Shown: positions 21,219 to 32,290 of the stretch, piece by piece
How the letters are laid out: every line of letters starts with the position of its first letter
How positions within the stretch are numbered: the stretch's first letter is position 1
NCBI GenBank assembly: GCA_963383645.1
Contig: OY726569.1
Span: 72,890,635-72,954,634, forward strand
DNA: 64,000 nt
Direction of reading: 5' to 3'
DNA from: Muscardinus avellanarius
Taxonomy: Eukaryota; Chordata; Mammalia; Rodentia; Gliridae
The notes under the pieces: model-generated
What the model was told of the DNA's origin: nothing
The model's database searches: none
Seen by the model: the letters and a program-made list of their open reading frames with translations, nothing else
Program-made: the position numbers and the translations under genes

Positions 21219-21411
21219 AACAGTGGGTTGAATTCAGGGCCTCATGCATACTGGGCAAATACTATACTGCTGAGCTGCATCCCCAGCCCTTTTTATTTAA
21301 TTTTGAGACAAAGTCTTGCTAAGCAGCTCAGGCTGGCCTGGAACCTGAGACCCTCGTGTCTCAGCCTCTCAAATAGCTGAGGTTACAACTGTGTGCCACC
21401 ATGCTTGGCTT
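21219..21411 (-). mobile_element. B1 plus full-length ID dimer (ancestral form)
   Basis: The antisense ID half contains the complete core 'cctcatgcatactgggcaaa' plus 'actgctgagctgcatcccca', whereas B1-dID elements lack this segment. The B1 half follows ('ctaagcagctcaggctggcc' to 'ccaccatgcttggct'). Confidence 0.8.
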
Positions 21412-21486
21412 CCAGAACCATTTTTTTATGTTTCATGATTTTGACTTTTTCAAGAATTCAGGACCCCATCTCCCTCCCTCCCCCAC

Positions 21487-21492
21487 CTCTCT

Positions 21493-21582
<90 letters not shown>
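21487..21582. repeat. compound (CT)n-(CA)n microsatellite
   Basis: (CT)n from about 21487 to 21545 switches directly to (CA)n to 21581. Short Ser/Leu-His/Thr frames over it are artefacts. Confidence 0.97.
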
Positions 21583-22132
21583 TTTAAAATGTATTTGAAG
21601 TGTCCTTGTGATGAGATTCAGGTTGTGCCTGTTGCCAGATGATGCTTTGTCTTCCAGCAGCACTTTGGGCGCATGGTGTCTCTCCACCACACACCAGTGA
21701 TATACATTTTGGATGTCAGGTCAAGACATTGTTTAATTTTCCTCTGATGAATCACTTTTTTCCCCTTGAAATACAAAGTAGTCAATGGGAAGCAAACATC
21801 TTGCTTGTGTTCACCACCCTTATGTTTACTATCCATTGCTCCAACATTCCCTCCACATTTGCCAGTCAGCACCACATATTTTTCTAGAAGCAAGAGTACT
21901 TTCTCCTACAGACACACACACATACATACATATATTAGAAGTCATGGATTAACAATAATACCTCCAATTTTATTTCCACAGATATTTTACCTTCAGAATT
22001 CACTTTTATATATATGGTTTCCAAGTTTGAACTAATAAGGCACAATGATAAAGATGTTCAGTATCCAATCAAAAGAAATAGAAAACTGAAATTTACATGA
22101 GATGGTCAGATTTAATGGTTAAGATTAGGAAG
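21583..22132. other. unique DNA, overlapping short ORFs only
   Basis: Short ORFs on both strands (61-91 codons) have no recognisable domain. No repeat family could be named apart from a small CA/TA-rich patch near 21911. Confidence 0.4.
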
Positions 22133-22258
22133 CCACGCCAGGAGTGGTGACACACACTTATAATCCTAATACTTGGGAGGCTGAGGCAGGAGGATTGCAA
22201 GTTTGTTGCTACCCTGGGCCACTTAGACCCTTTCTCAAAAAAAAAAAAAAAATAGATG

Positions 22259-22463
22259 GGCCAGGCGTGATGGCACATGTTTGTAATTCCAGCGCTTGGG
22301 AGGCAGAGACAGTAGGATTGCACAGGTTTGAAACTAGCCTCAGCTACTTAGTGAGGCTCTCAGTAACTTAGTGAGACCTTGTTTCCAAATAAAATATTTT
22401 TTAAAAATAGGTTGGAAGTATAGCCCAGAGGTAGAAAAGCCCCTGGGTTCCACCCCCAGTACC

Positions 22464-22506
<43 letters not shown>

Positions 22507-22508
22507 GC
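22259..22508 (+). mobile_element. nested B1-dID SINE with (AAAT)n tail
   Basis: The complete sense dimer runs from 'ggccaggcgtgatggcacat' to 'cacccccagtacc', with the tail grown into about 11 AAAT units (22463-22506). Confidence 0.92.
22463..22506. repeat. (AAAT)n microsatellite
   Basis: About 11 AAAT units form the 3' tail of the nested SINE. Confidence 0.97.
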
Positions 22509-22725
22509 AAGCCAGCCTGGGGAGGTTTAGCTCAGTGGTAAAGTGCCCTTGAGTTCAATCCCCTGTACCACCAAAGGAAAAAAGAGGAAATCAGCTACAC
22601 AGAGTTAGGGGTAAATACAACTAGATTTTGCCATATTCAAAGACAAAACTGTGAGAGAAAGATACTGAAAGACAGTAGAATAGAGGATGCCCGCTGAGTA
22701 CTGAGGCACATTAAGAAGTTACCGG

Positions 22726-22917
22726 AGAGCCAGGCGTGATGGTGTAGGCCTGTAACCCCAATACATAGGAAGTTGAGACAGGACGATCACAGATTCAAGG
22801 TCAGTCTTAGCAACTTAGCAAGACCCAGTTTCATAATAAAAAATAAAAAGGGCTGGGGGTTTTAGTGGTTGTAGCTAGGAGGTAGAATGCACCCTTTCCC
22901 CCTCATCCCCCAAGAAA
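22726..22917 (+). mobile_element. B1-dID dimeric SINE, diverged
   Basis: The B1 half starts 'gagccaggcgtgatggtgta'. The ID half is disturbed ('gggctgggggttttagtggt') by what looks like a small insertion before 'tagctaggaggtagaatgca'. Confidence 0.82.
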
Positions 22918-23157
22918 AAAGAACTGATAGGAGGGGAGAAAAAAGGAAACAGAATAGCCTAGGAAAGAGATGTTGAAAATGAACATCTTAAATGAGGAAG
23001 AAAGTCAGTTCTGTGTAGAGTCATGGTGGTAAAGATGGGAAGGAATTTAAGATGTTGAGGATTAAAGAGTAGCCAGAGAAAATTGAAGACCACGACTGGG
23101 CCTTTGGAGCTGATATTTGGCTACTAATGTCTTTAAAATCTGGATTTAGAAACTTAG

Positions 23158-23368
23158 TTTTTTTTTTTTTCTTTGTGTTACTGGCGATTGAACCCAAGGA
23201 CATCTACCTCTGAACTGTACTCCATCCCTATCTTATATTTTTATTTTGAAACAGGCTCTCACTAAGCTCCTCAGAGCCTCACTGAGTTGTAGAGGCTGGC
23301 CTTGAACCTGCACTTCTCCTGTCTCAGCCTTCTACTGGGTTTACATGCATACACCACCATGCCCGGGT
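23158..23368 (-). mobile_element. B1-dID dimeric SINE, old
   Basis: A T-tail is followed by 'ttactggcgattgaacccaa', the linker and a B1 half ending 'ccaccatgcccgggt'. Numerous substitutions are present. Confidence 0.87.
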
Positions 23369-24149
23369 CATTTGGGCAATTTTGAGACTATACCTTTCAA
23401 GTAACAATCCAGCTGACATTAATTAATATTTGTTTAATGTTTGGGAACATTTATACATAGCTTTTCTTAACCTTTTAGATATACTCACAAAATATTATTC
23501 TATTTCTAGTTGCATGCTAGGCAAGTCATGCTCTGTGTATAAAGCGCCCAAATCTGAGAAGCATTGTAGACAGGCTATTTTTAGAGAATTCATGTTTTTC
23601 TTTAAAAGTTTGGTTAGCATTTGGAATCGATATACAGTATAATATTTAAAAGGAAAACAACATATTTCTTCATCCCCCAAGAGGTTTCTTAAAATAGCAT
23701 GTAATCTTACCTACAGTGGGAAAAGCCTCAAATTTTATAAATTGGATTGGATCTAACCCAGATTACCTGACCAGAGAGGCCCCAAGAAAAACAAGGTGTG
23801 GTAAAGGTTATAGTAATGGTAATTAAGAAATTTGTGTTGTGCCTGCTGGGCCTCACTAAAAGCAGTGACCCAGCCTGTGGCTCCTGGCATCCCTTCCATT
23901 GCTGAGACATGCTGTCTTTTTGGAGAGAAATCCAAACCAAGTCTTTGCCCACTGTGAAAGCCAAAATATTCTCATTCCTTTCAGCCACAGAAAGGGCTGA
24001 GCTTTTGCTCATAGGATCAATGTCTGTGTGACCTGTTGGTGCACCAACCTGTTGCCTATGCAGCATAGAAGCGGGAAAGGGTTTGATTTGGGTTGTTTTT
24101 CTTCACAGATTTATGGCTCATTACAAGAGTAACCTTTGAGGTTACCTGC
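23369..24149. other. unique DNA, no gene recognised
   Basis: A 112-codon minus-strand ORF (23728-24066) shows no motif I recognise. No SINE is present. Confidence 0.4.
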
Positions 24150-24290
24150 TTTAATCCTGTCACTTTCCAGAGGAAATTATCAAGGGCTCAGACAGGTGAA
24201 ATCACATGCCCATGCACCCAACAGCTGGAAATGGTAGAGCTTGACCTCAGGCCAACTAACTCTCTACCCAGCTTTGCAGCTATATTGTGT
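24150..24290 (-). mobile_element. MIR SINE, antisense
   Basis: 'ccagaggaaattatcaaggg', 'gctcagacaggtgaaatcac' and 'caacagctggaaatggtaga' match the reverse complement of MIR (the 'gaggaaactgaggctcagag' and 'cacagctagtaagtgg' blocks). Confidence 0.65.
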
Positions 24291-24291
24291 C

Positions 24292-27204
24292 TTGTAGCAT
24301 CTCTTTTCAAGAGCAGAACTTCTTTATACTCTCTACATGTTGGGTATCAAGTATGGATGATGACAAATTGTATTATCAGAAGTAGACTGTGCTCAGCAAC
24401 AATGTAGTAGCCAGTACCCACAAGCAAACTCTTTGGGCAGTCTGAAAGTAAACCCTTTTCTGGATGGAATGGAATCTATGGGTAACTTTGATAGGCTCTT
24501 CTTGAGGTGTGAAGGTCTATCTGTTGGGTGCTTTAAGATGTTCTCTGGATCTCAGGACTCTGCAGAGGCCCTTTCCACTTTCATGATGGATAACTGGTTT
24601 GGGAACCCTCATGGACCAGGAGAATTTTGTTATCCTTCACATTGCAAGGCTTGAAGACATCAGATACAAAATGGTGTATTTTCATCTTCCTATGGAGAAC
24701 AGTTCTCTTTTAGAACATTAGAACTACTAATACTTTGGGAGATGTGAGAGCCTGTTTCTACTTTAGAGAGCTCTCTGTAGCCCAGGGGCCATGCTAAGTG
24801 CTGTGAGGCTAACACGGTTGTTTGACCTTCCCAAGTTCAGGGCAGTGACAGAAAGCACAGTATTCGCTGCTGGTGATCCTTGTCCCGGTCTTTACTGGGT
24901 GACACCTCTGACTTTCAGGGCCTTATATTTATCACAGCTTCATGGTACTCTCAGGGGAATTTGTTCCTCCCTTGAAGAAAGTGGGGTTTTCCAAGGGAAT
25001 TTAAAATTTTTCTTTATTGCTTTGTTCCCCTAGTTTTTCTTCAACATTTGAAAGAACTAAAGTGAGGATTAAGGAAGGAGATATTTGGATCTGAAAAACA
25101 GAAAGATCCCCCTTCTACTTTGGAGAAGATGATTTTCCATACCCTCAGGGATCTGCAGGCCTTCAGATACACATGCCTGGTTATAACTACTATCATGTTA
25201 GAAGATTCTGTTTGGGCATCAAAGAAAAGAATGATATGAGAACTTTTAGGGATAATTCCTTATAGTTACCTTGTTTTTCTTCCTCTTGCTAATCTTCTTA
25301 AATAGACATTGAAGGAAGCTCCTTGTTAGGCTGTAATATACCTCCAGGGAGTAGAGCACATGATCTTTTCCCCTACTTGGTATTGAAATTTCATCAGACT
25401 ATATAAGTCTGAGTTAAATACACCCTAGGATTATCTTTAGAAGAGTTCTGTAGTTGGAAAAATTCAGACCAGGTAATGAGGGGCCTATTCAAGAAACCAC
25501 ACACAGTTTTGTATACCATGCCTGAAGCAAATAAAGGTGATTGTACTTGTGCTGCCATATTTAAATACACCAGGGCCAAATAGTGGGAATACTTTAAACA
25601 TGATCTTTGAGCATGTGGGTTTCATTTTAAAGATGTCAGGGATGATAACTAGCATGTGGTGCTAATACACCAGTAGGCCTCTGGCTAGTTAAGGGTGATG
25701 GGAGATCGTTGTGTGTCTTGGTTGCCTTCAGGGAAGGTAGTATTGTGGAAAAAACTCCATTCCTCAACTGGAACAAAGTGGACCATAATTCCTAGCTCAT
25801 GGAATTTGTGTGAGGAATAAAAGCAAAAATACATGGTAAAGCTCTTTGTAGTCTCCAAAGCACCCTTCAAAAGCGAGCAAATGTGCCCACGATCATTATC
25901 ACAATGACCCAGAGTGAATTGTTCCCTGGGTGTTCATGATAAGATCATCCTAAAGGAATAAATAGGTAGGTCACTTTACCAAACAGAAGTTTGTATGTAT
26001 TACAGAAATCCCCATCGAGTCACTAGAGTAAAGGGAAGGGCAGAGAGAAGTGTGCTTTGTTGAAATTTCATTTCATTTTCACGTTCCATTCTTTGCCAAC
26101 ACAACAGTTTCCCTTCACTTCTAGCCCCTTTCACCTTCAAGTTCTCAGCTTAGTTTAGAGTCAGAGCTGTTCCCCCACATAAACATTTGCATTGTCTCCC
26201 CTGATCTCTCTGAAAAGTGTTTTTCTGACTAATGCCCTGTGGTCAGATCAAGAACCTTGCTCATAGTGCCTTGCCTAGGTAGGAATGTCTAAAATCAGTA
26301 TGTGGCCTCCCCCCCCCCCCCCGCCCTTCCCACCCAGAGCTTGTTTTGTTTGAGAATAGGGCTACTAACATTTAGAATTCAAGGGCCTGACTCCCTCTGT
26401 ACAAGCATCTATCTCTCTGGTTATGTTGCTCTCCCCGTTCCTGTTCCCCATTGAAACCAATGTTTGGAGAACAATGAAAAAAATCTTATTTTTGTCTACC
26501 TTTACTGTTATTGTACCTATTTATACTACCAACTGAATATGGTACACATGTCTTCAGGTAAAAGAGGAAATAAAATAGGAGAACTCCTTAAATAAGTCAA
26601 AGGCAGTGAGTTTGAGTTAATTGTATTGTAGAGCCTAGACTAGATGTAAGGATTACTGAAAATTTTTGTTGGGAAATAAAATGATATAGAAAACACCAAG
26701 TAAGAAAACAATTGTTTTGGGGTCAAATAGTGGGATGAATATGAGTAAACCACAGATGTATCAGAAAGGTCAACATCAGAGACACCCGTAAGTCAACACC
26801 GGTTGTGCCTTCTGTGCCAGTCACTGCCCAACAATATGAGACAATTGTCAGCGTTCCTGGCAAGAGGCCTTCTGTGTTGGGAATTCAATTTAGCACTCAA
26901 GTCCTCTTATCTTGACAGTTTGTATGTATCATTTGTCTCTGGAGGTACAGCTGTGTAAAAGGGAAGATGCTTTGGTCATACTGTTATGAGTGTCATGGTC
27001 TGTGTGGTAGATTCATATTGTTATAAGTCAACAATAGCCTTCTGGTTTGCTACACCAGTTTATCATGGACTTTGTGAGGGTGAGCCACCATGTCTAAGTT
27101 CATTCATTCTGGGATACTGACAACGTAGAGTTTCTGTGCCTACAGGGACTAGACCCCAGTTGTATAGTTTATATAGCCTTATGGTGCCATTTAGTAAAGT
27201 AAGG
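24292..27204. other. 2.9 kb with no recognised repeat or gene
   Basis: Only short ORFs occur (the longest about 80 codons). A C-run lies at 26309-26322. Part of 25680-25900 has a faint old-repeat texture that I could not name. This is the core of a 4-kb SINE-free interval. Confidence 0.4.
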
Positions 27205-27322
27205 AAATAATATAGTACACTTGGTTGGAAGTTTGAGCACTAGAATCTAACTGACCTGAGTTTGAGTCCTAGATCAGCCATTTATAAGCTAAGCCTAATT
27301 TACTCTCTACAAAGAAGAGATT
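27205..27322 (+). mobile_element. MIR SINE
   Basis: 'gagcactagaatctaactga' and 'cctgagtttgagtcctagat' with 'cagccatttataagctaa' match the MIR core in sense orientation. A SINE interrupts or ends it at 27326. Confidence 0.75.
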
Positions 27323-27325
27323 ATA

Positions 27326-27513
27326 GCCAGGCGTGGTGGTGCATGCTTGTAATTCCTGTACTTAGGAGGCTGAGACAGGAGGATCACAGGTTCATGGGCA
27401 GCCTTAGCAACTTAGTGAGGTTATCTGCAATTTAGTGCAATTCTGTTTCAAAATAAAGATTAAAAATAGGGCTGGGATGTAGCTTGAAAGTAGAATGCTC
27501 CTGGGTTCAATCC
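27326..27513 (+). mobile_element. B1-dID SINE with (GA)n in place of its tail
   Basis: The sense dimer runs from 'agccaggcgtggtggtgcat' to 'ctcctgggttcaatcc'. The usual terminal 'ccagtacc' and A-tail are replaced by a long GA tract. Confidence 0.88.
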
Positions 27514-27592
<79 letters not shown>

Positions 27593-27627
27593 GAGGAGAG
27601 AAAGGAGGAGAGAAGAGAGAGAGAAAA
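27514..27627. repeat. 114-nt purine tract, (GA)n
   Basis: Uninterrupted A/G on the plus strand: (GA)n followed by GGA/GAAA variants. It abuts a SINE 3' end. Antisense Ser/Leu frames across it are artefacts. Confidence 0.96.
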
Positions 27628-28516
27628 TATCAAAGTACTGACCAAAAAGGACTTCTCTGAAGATTAAATTAGTTGATCCATGCAAAATACTTGGCCCAGA
27701 GTTTTGAACATCACTGCTATCATCATTACCATCAGTAGCAGCAGAAAGATAAATGCCACCTCGTTTGTCCTTTGGATGGTCAGAAGATTGGACAGGCCTA
27801 GATCTCCCCTAAGTTCCTGCTTAGGGCTTTCCATTGGAACCACAGCACTGAGTAGAGATAGAACTGCCATTGTGAGATCATTTGTGAGACATCTATAGTA
27901 ATAAAGAATGGTGCCAGAATATTGAAAAAAAAGGCAGACAAAATTTTAATTTTGAGAAGTGGAGTAGGGAAGAAGAAGGTATATTCCCGAATCTGTGAAC
28001 CATTGGTGGTCTTCAGCAAAACTTCTGAGTAAGCCACTGCATGATTGCTTTTGAGAAAAATATGATTATTTGGAGGCAGTAGGAACACACCGAGAGCAAA
28101 GCGTTCTCATTTCTAACCTCAGCCCATTCTTTTACAGTTTATCTCATTGGTTATGGGCATCAAAACATGGATTTCATTTCTGGGAGGCATTTAGCAGACA
28201 TTTTTATGATATTCTTGTTGTCTTGTGGAGGTTAATTAAGTAGATCCACAGCTGCTTGAGCAAATGTGTCCTGGTGGTTTTGAGCTGAGTGAAGGATTGA
28301 TGTCCATCTGGAAGGAGGCCGTCATGGTAGGCCCCAGGAACCTCTTTGCTGATGCTGTTCTGACCAATTTTCCCATTTGAAAGTTTTGATGGATGCAAAA
28401 AAGATGTGCTTTTATAACATATAGTTGACTCAAAGAAGACTGACACATGCAATAAATGAGACAGGATTTCTTTAAAGATCTCTAAGTTGATGGATAGGTT
28501 TGCTAAAAAAAAAAAC
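27628..28516. other. unique DNA, no gene recognised
   Basis: Overlapping antisense ORFs (27798-28088, 96 codons; 28204-28527, 107 codons) have no recognisable motif. Confidence 0.4.
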
Positions 28517-28968
28517 ATAGGTAACATTTATTGAACATCTAATATGTGCTGGGAAAAATATTAAATGTGCTACATGGATTACCTCATTTAATCCTCACAG
28601 TGACCCTCCAAGGTTTGTTAATATTCTATTCTGTAGGTAGATAAAAGGATACAGAGATGACAAGTTGTTTACTCACGTCTCATAGCCAGTAAGAGGCAGA
28701 GCTGGGATAGGTAGCAGTTGTTGATCACTAAAGCACATTTTTTTTGTGTGTGTGTGTGGTACTGGGGTTCCTGGAAGCCCTTCTATCTCCGGGCTACACT
28801 CCCAGACCTATTTTTTATATTTTTTATTTGGAAACCGGATCTCTTAAGCCAGTACGGCTGGCTTCGAACCTGTGAGATCCTCCTGTCTCCGCCTCCCAAG
28901 CGCGGGGATTACAAGCGTGCGCCACCACGCCCGGCTCAAAGCTCATTTTCTTAACCGCTGTGAGCTCA
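28517..28968 (-). mobile_element. MIR SINE, antisense, split by a B1-dID
   Basis: 'aacatttattgaacatctaa', 'ctcatttaatcctcacagtg' and 'catagccagtaagaggcaga' are the reverse complement of MIR (28517-28740). Its last part ('attttcttaaccgctgtgag') lies beyond the inserted SINE (28937-28968). Confidence 0.82.
28741..28936 (-). mobile_element. B1-dID SINE, short 'GGCTTCC' subfamily, inside MIR
   Basis: The antisense copy has 'ttcctggaagcccttctatc' and the compact junction 'taagccagtacggctggctt'. aaagcacattt / aaagctcattt flank it. A GT-run has developed in the tail. Confidence 0.94.
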
Positions 28969-28969
28969 T

Positions 28970-30714
28970 GTTCTCAACCAGTGAGTCAGAATTTTACAGG
29001 CATCAATGTAAAGTCTTAAATATAGGATTATAAAATGTTGTGTTAAATCCTACAGGAATGGGGAGCTTGGTTTGATAATAAGTAGTGAGGAAAAGTTTTA
29101 GGGATGTTAGTTGATAGAAAACTAAACATGAATCAATAGTGTTATATGCCTGGTTCTGAAAAACAGCAATGAACGTGAATCTGAGGATACATTATTAAAA
29201 TACAATGTTATGAATCACTAGTGGCAATCTGAGCATGTCCTGAGTATTAAGGCAGGTCACTCACTGCAGGAGTCCTGAACTGTTATAATCAGGAGGATAA
29301 GTTGTCTGGATTTATATCTTAATAGGAGAAATGATGAACTCAGGATGTCGAAGTTGCCTTGGAAAAAGAAAACCAAAGAGGAATGTGAAAACCACCTTGA
29401 GATATTAGCAGGGTCGTATGATGGGAGAGAGTGGCTTTTATTGGTATGCTTACGAGAGCCAAAAGCCACTTTTTCCTCATTTCCTATTGAGAAATAAAGC
29501 CAAGCATCTGATGGATGGAGAACAGAATGTCAGCATTATTCCAGGAAAGCCATATTGGAGGGTGTGGTTGATCTGTGGCTGTGACCAGGCTTCTTATTCC
29601 CTCCTCCATCCCTTCCCTAATTAGACACCAATGGAGTCGGGCAGGGCCCCTTGGCTTGCAGGCCTTGCCTTGCTAGGCAGGCCAGTCCAGTGCAGAAGAA
29701 GAGGGCAGAGTGTGAGCATTCTAGAGCCAGGGATCTGCCTGAATGAGAAGAAAGGGAGTGAAATTCTCATTCCATTAAAAAAACAAAACAAAACAAAACA
29801 AAACACTTTTCTGTTATCCTTGAAAGCTCCAAAAAAGAGCAGAATGTTGCCCCAGCAAAAGGCCGCTCTTGGAAACCTTACGTCAAGGGATTGTTACTCC
29901 CGGGACATGTCAGACAAGTGCTCGGAAGGGCGCTGAAATGCACAGCCTCTGTACAGAACGTGTGATGGGCTCTTCCTGCACCCGGGACGGGAGAGGGGTT
30001 GCAGACTGGTGTTGTCCAAAGCCTCTGTCCCACGTTTCATCTGCCCCACGTGACATCTAAAGCCTCTGCCCCACGTTTCTCTTGAGAGCAGTTAAGACAT
30101 GCATTGGTAAACAACAGAAACTGGGAGTTAAGCAAGTCTGGAGTTTCAGGGCCGTGTTTGAGCAAGGAGATGAGAGATGGACCGTGTTCTGAGCGCTGCG
30201 GCCGTCATGTGCTGGAGGCAGCTCTGCTCCAACTGTTTGTTCACCAGTGTTTTGAGTTAAAGGGAATGACAGCCTACAAATTTATATACATGGCACTCAC
30301 AGAACAGAAGAGGCCGACTTCTGGGCTCTGATACTCACATGCAACAAATAGCACTGTCCTTCCCCCAGGACCCAATTTGTAAGCCTCTTTATTGCATTGT
30401 GCTGTAGTAACAATTTCCCAGTTTTGTGGGCAATCTGTGAAAGCAGCCTTCCCTTTATTTCAATTTTGTTGTTGTTGTTTGGCCTTTATATTATGAATTA
30501 AACAAATCCTTAGGGATTCCAATTATATTGTGGGAAAAAAGAAGTTGGAATTCTGAGAACCTGAAGAACAATTTGTTTTCCCAAGTTAGGTATGTAGGAC
30601 CTTTACAATTTGATTATCGTTTTCAAGAAAAAATTCCAGAAGACAAATCATCCCTGTTACTTCTAATGACTAAAATAGTATAATTCAGTTCTCTCCTGAG
30701 TTACCATCATAATA
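28970..30714. other. 1.7 kb unique DNA, no gene recognised
   Basis: ORFs up to 101 codons (29631-29936, plus) carry no identifiable domain. An (AAAAC)n run lies at 29777-29805. Confidence 0.4.
29777..29805. repeat. (AAAAC)n run
   Basis: About five tandem AAAAC units with no SINE attached. Confidence 0.9.
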
Positions 30715-30861
30715 ACTGTATATTTCTATGGTCTTTTACATTTTGCAAAGTACCATTTTACATAAAATCGTCATCACAAGTAGAGCTGAGGAAGCAAGAC
30801 AGGTATAATTTTGCCCTTTTAGAAGCAGAGCACATGAATCTCAGAGCATGCTGGTGGTAAT
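30715..30861. mobile_element. possible old MIR-like fragment
   Basis: 'cttttacattttgcaaagta' and 'ctgaggaagcaagacagg' recall antisense MIR3/MIR-type sequence. The match is too weak to be sure. Confidence 0.3.
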
Positions 30862-31080
30862 AATTATAACGGTTTTTCCGAACACCCTCTGTGCTAACTA
30901 CCCACAATAGTGCATTTAAACTTTATACTTGTTCCGCGAGTTAGGGACTATTATCCCTTTTTCGAGATAGGGGAGCTGTGGCTCAGAAAGTAGCTTGCTG
31001 AAGGTCACAGTTGTAAGGAGAAGACCCAGAACCAAACCCAGAGCTTCCTAGTTGTGAAACCCATGCTTTTCATAACTAGA
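30862..31080 (-). mobile_element. MIR SINE, antisense
   Basis: The ordered blocks 'gtgctaactacccacaatag', 'ttagggactattatcccttt', 'ggggagctgtggctcagaaa' and 'cccatgcttttcataacta' match the complete reverse complement of MIR. Confidence 0.8.
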
Positions 31081-31532
31081 CAATTGTGACCAGAAAGGTT
31101 AGGAATCTGCACAGGGTGCTAGCTGCCTGGTAGCCACAGCAGGGCCAGAACCCCTGTCTTTATACCGCTGGGTACATCTTCTACATCCTGCTGTTGCTTC
31201 ACTGGTTTTCATTACTTTTTCCTTCAGTGCATAGAAAGAAAACAGAGGAAAGCTGAGCCACGTTTTCCCCGATTACACAGAGGAGCCTGTTCAGTACCAA
31301 AGAGAATCTCAGGAGCTTAGGGGATTTTATAGTCCCCAATATTCCCTTCACCTTGTTGATTCCCTAGCGCCACCGCCATTTCCATCCCCAGTTCACGTAG
31401 ACGCTGCATGTCTGATAGTGGTCCACATGTGAGCTGCTGACGGATACACCTGTTTCACTACTTTTGGCATCGATGGAGACAGTATGTTTATCAACCAATT
31501 CGGGGGAAATTGGTTCTCATGTTAGCTATAGC
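31081..31532. other. unique DNA, nothing recognised
   Basis: No repeat or gene signal is seen. Confidence 0.4.
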
Positions 31533-31546
31533 AGAAAAGCAAATGA

Positions 31547-31730
31547 GCCAGGCGTGGTGGCGCACGCTTGTAATCCCCGTGCTTGGGAGGCAGAGACAGG
31601 AGGATCGCGCAGGTTCGAAGCTAGCCGCGCGCGCTGGCTTAGGAGACCCTGTTTCCAAATAAAAAAATGTAAAAATAGGTCTGGGAGTGTAGCCCGGAGG
31701 TAGAAGGGCTTCCAGGAACCCCAGTACCAC

Positions 31731-31766
<36 letters not shown>
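31547..31766 (+). mobile_element. B1-dID SINE, short 'GGCTTCC' subfamily, very young
   Basis: The complete sense copy has 'agggcttccaggaacccc', a 36-nt A-tail ending at 31767 and a perfect 14-bp duplication agaaaagcaaatga (31533-31546 and 31767-31780). The intact A- and B-box regions and pure tail make it the freshest insertion in the window. Confidence 0.97.
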
Positions 31767-31769
<3 letters not shown>

Positions 31770-31849
31770 AAAGCAAATGAAAGAGTCAGTGAGGGTCAGC
31801 GGAAAGTGCTCAGACTAACCTTTGGCATCAGAAGCTTATTTCTGCTTTT

Positions 31850-32056
31850 TGTTTGTTTTTTGCTTTTTGTAGTGGGGGTGAAATCCAGGGAAACTCTACC
31901 TCCAAGGTACAGCCCTATTTTATTTTTTATTTTGAAGTAGGGTCTTGCTAAGTTGTTGAGGGCCTTGCCAAGTGGCTAAGGCTGCCCTTGACCAGCTATC
32001 CTCCTGTCTCAGCCTCCTAAGTAATGGAATTACAGGCATGTGCCACCATGGCTGGC
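31850..32056 (-). mobile_element. B1-dID dimeric SINE, old
   Basis: 'gggggtgaaatccagggaaa' through the linker to 'gccaccatggctggct' shows the antisense ID then B1 order, with many substitutions. Confidence 0.85.
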
Positions 32057-32129
32057 TCTATTTCTGCATTTGAAAGTGCAGTCACACCTGTCACATGTGT
32101 TTGTTAACACAAATGGGAAAGGTAGTTAA

Positions 32130-32290
32130 ATAATTGTTGGGAATGCACCAGATGGTAGGTAGTGTGCTTGCATTTCCCTTGCTCCTTGCGACACCCCCAG
32201 GACATGGTTATTATTATCACCACTTGATGAATAACATGACAGAATCTCAAGAAGATTTGATAACTTTCCTGAAATGCGCTTTACATTGGA
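32130..32290 (-). mobile_element. MIR SINE, antisense, diverged
   Basis: 'ggttattattatcaccactt', 'gatgaataacatgacagaat' and 'gataactttcctgaaatgcg' follow the MIR reverse-complement order, but similarity is low. Confidence 0.45.

Larger units (their letters stand above)
22133..22578 (+). mobile_element. B1-dID SINE split by a younger SINE
   Basis: The outer sense element has its B1 half at 22133-22258 ('ccaggagtggtgacacacac', ending in an A-run). Its ID half is at about 22516-22578 ('ggaggtttagctcagtggta'). The inner copy lies between them. Two independent fragments placed side by side is a less likely alternative. Confidence 0.75.

Noticed and set aside
20656..21258. 200-codon minus-strand ORF with long Lys/Arg/Glu runs
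   Set aside because: It is the purine strand of the 253-nt microsatellite joined to antisense SINE sequence. Composition explains it entirely.
21393..21690. ORFs with Ser/Leu-His/Thr or Cys/Val-Arg/Glu repeats on both strands
   Set aside because: They are translations of the compound (CT)n-(CA)n microsatellite.
24292..25900. Endogenous retrovirus remnant
   Set aside because: The texture suggested an old repeat, but I found no LTR ends, primer-binding site or recognisable gag/pol motif.
27404..27685. Antisense 93-codon Ser/Leu-rich ORF
   Set aside because: It reads through the (GA)n tract and an antisense SINE.
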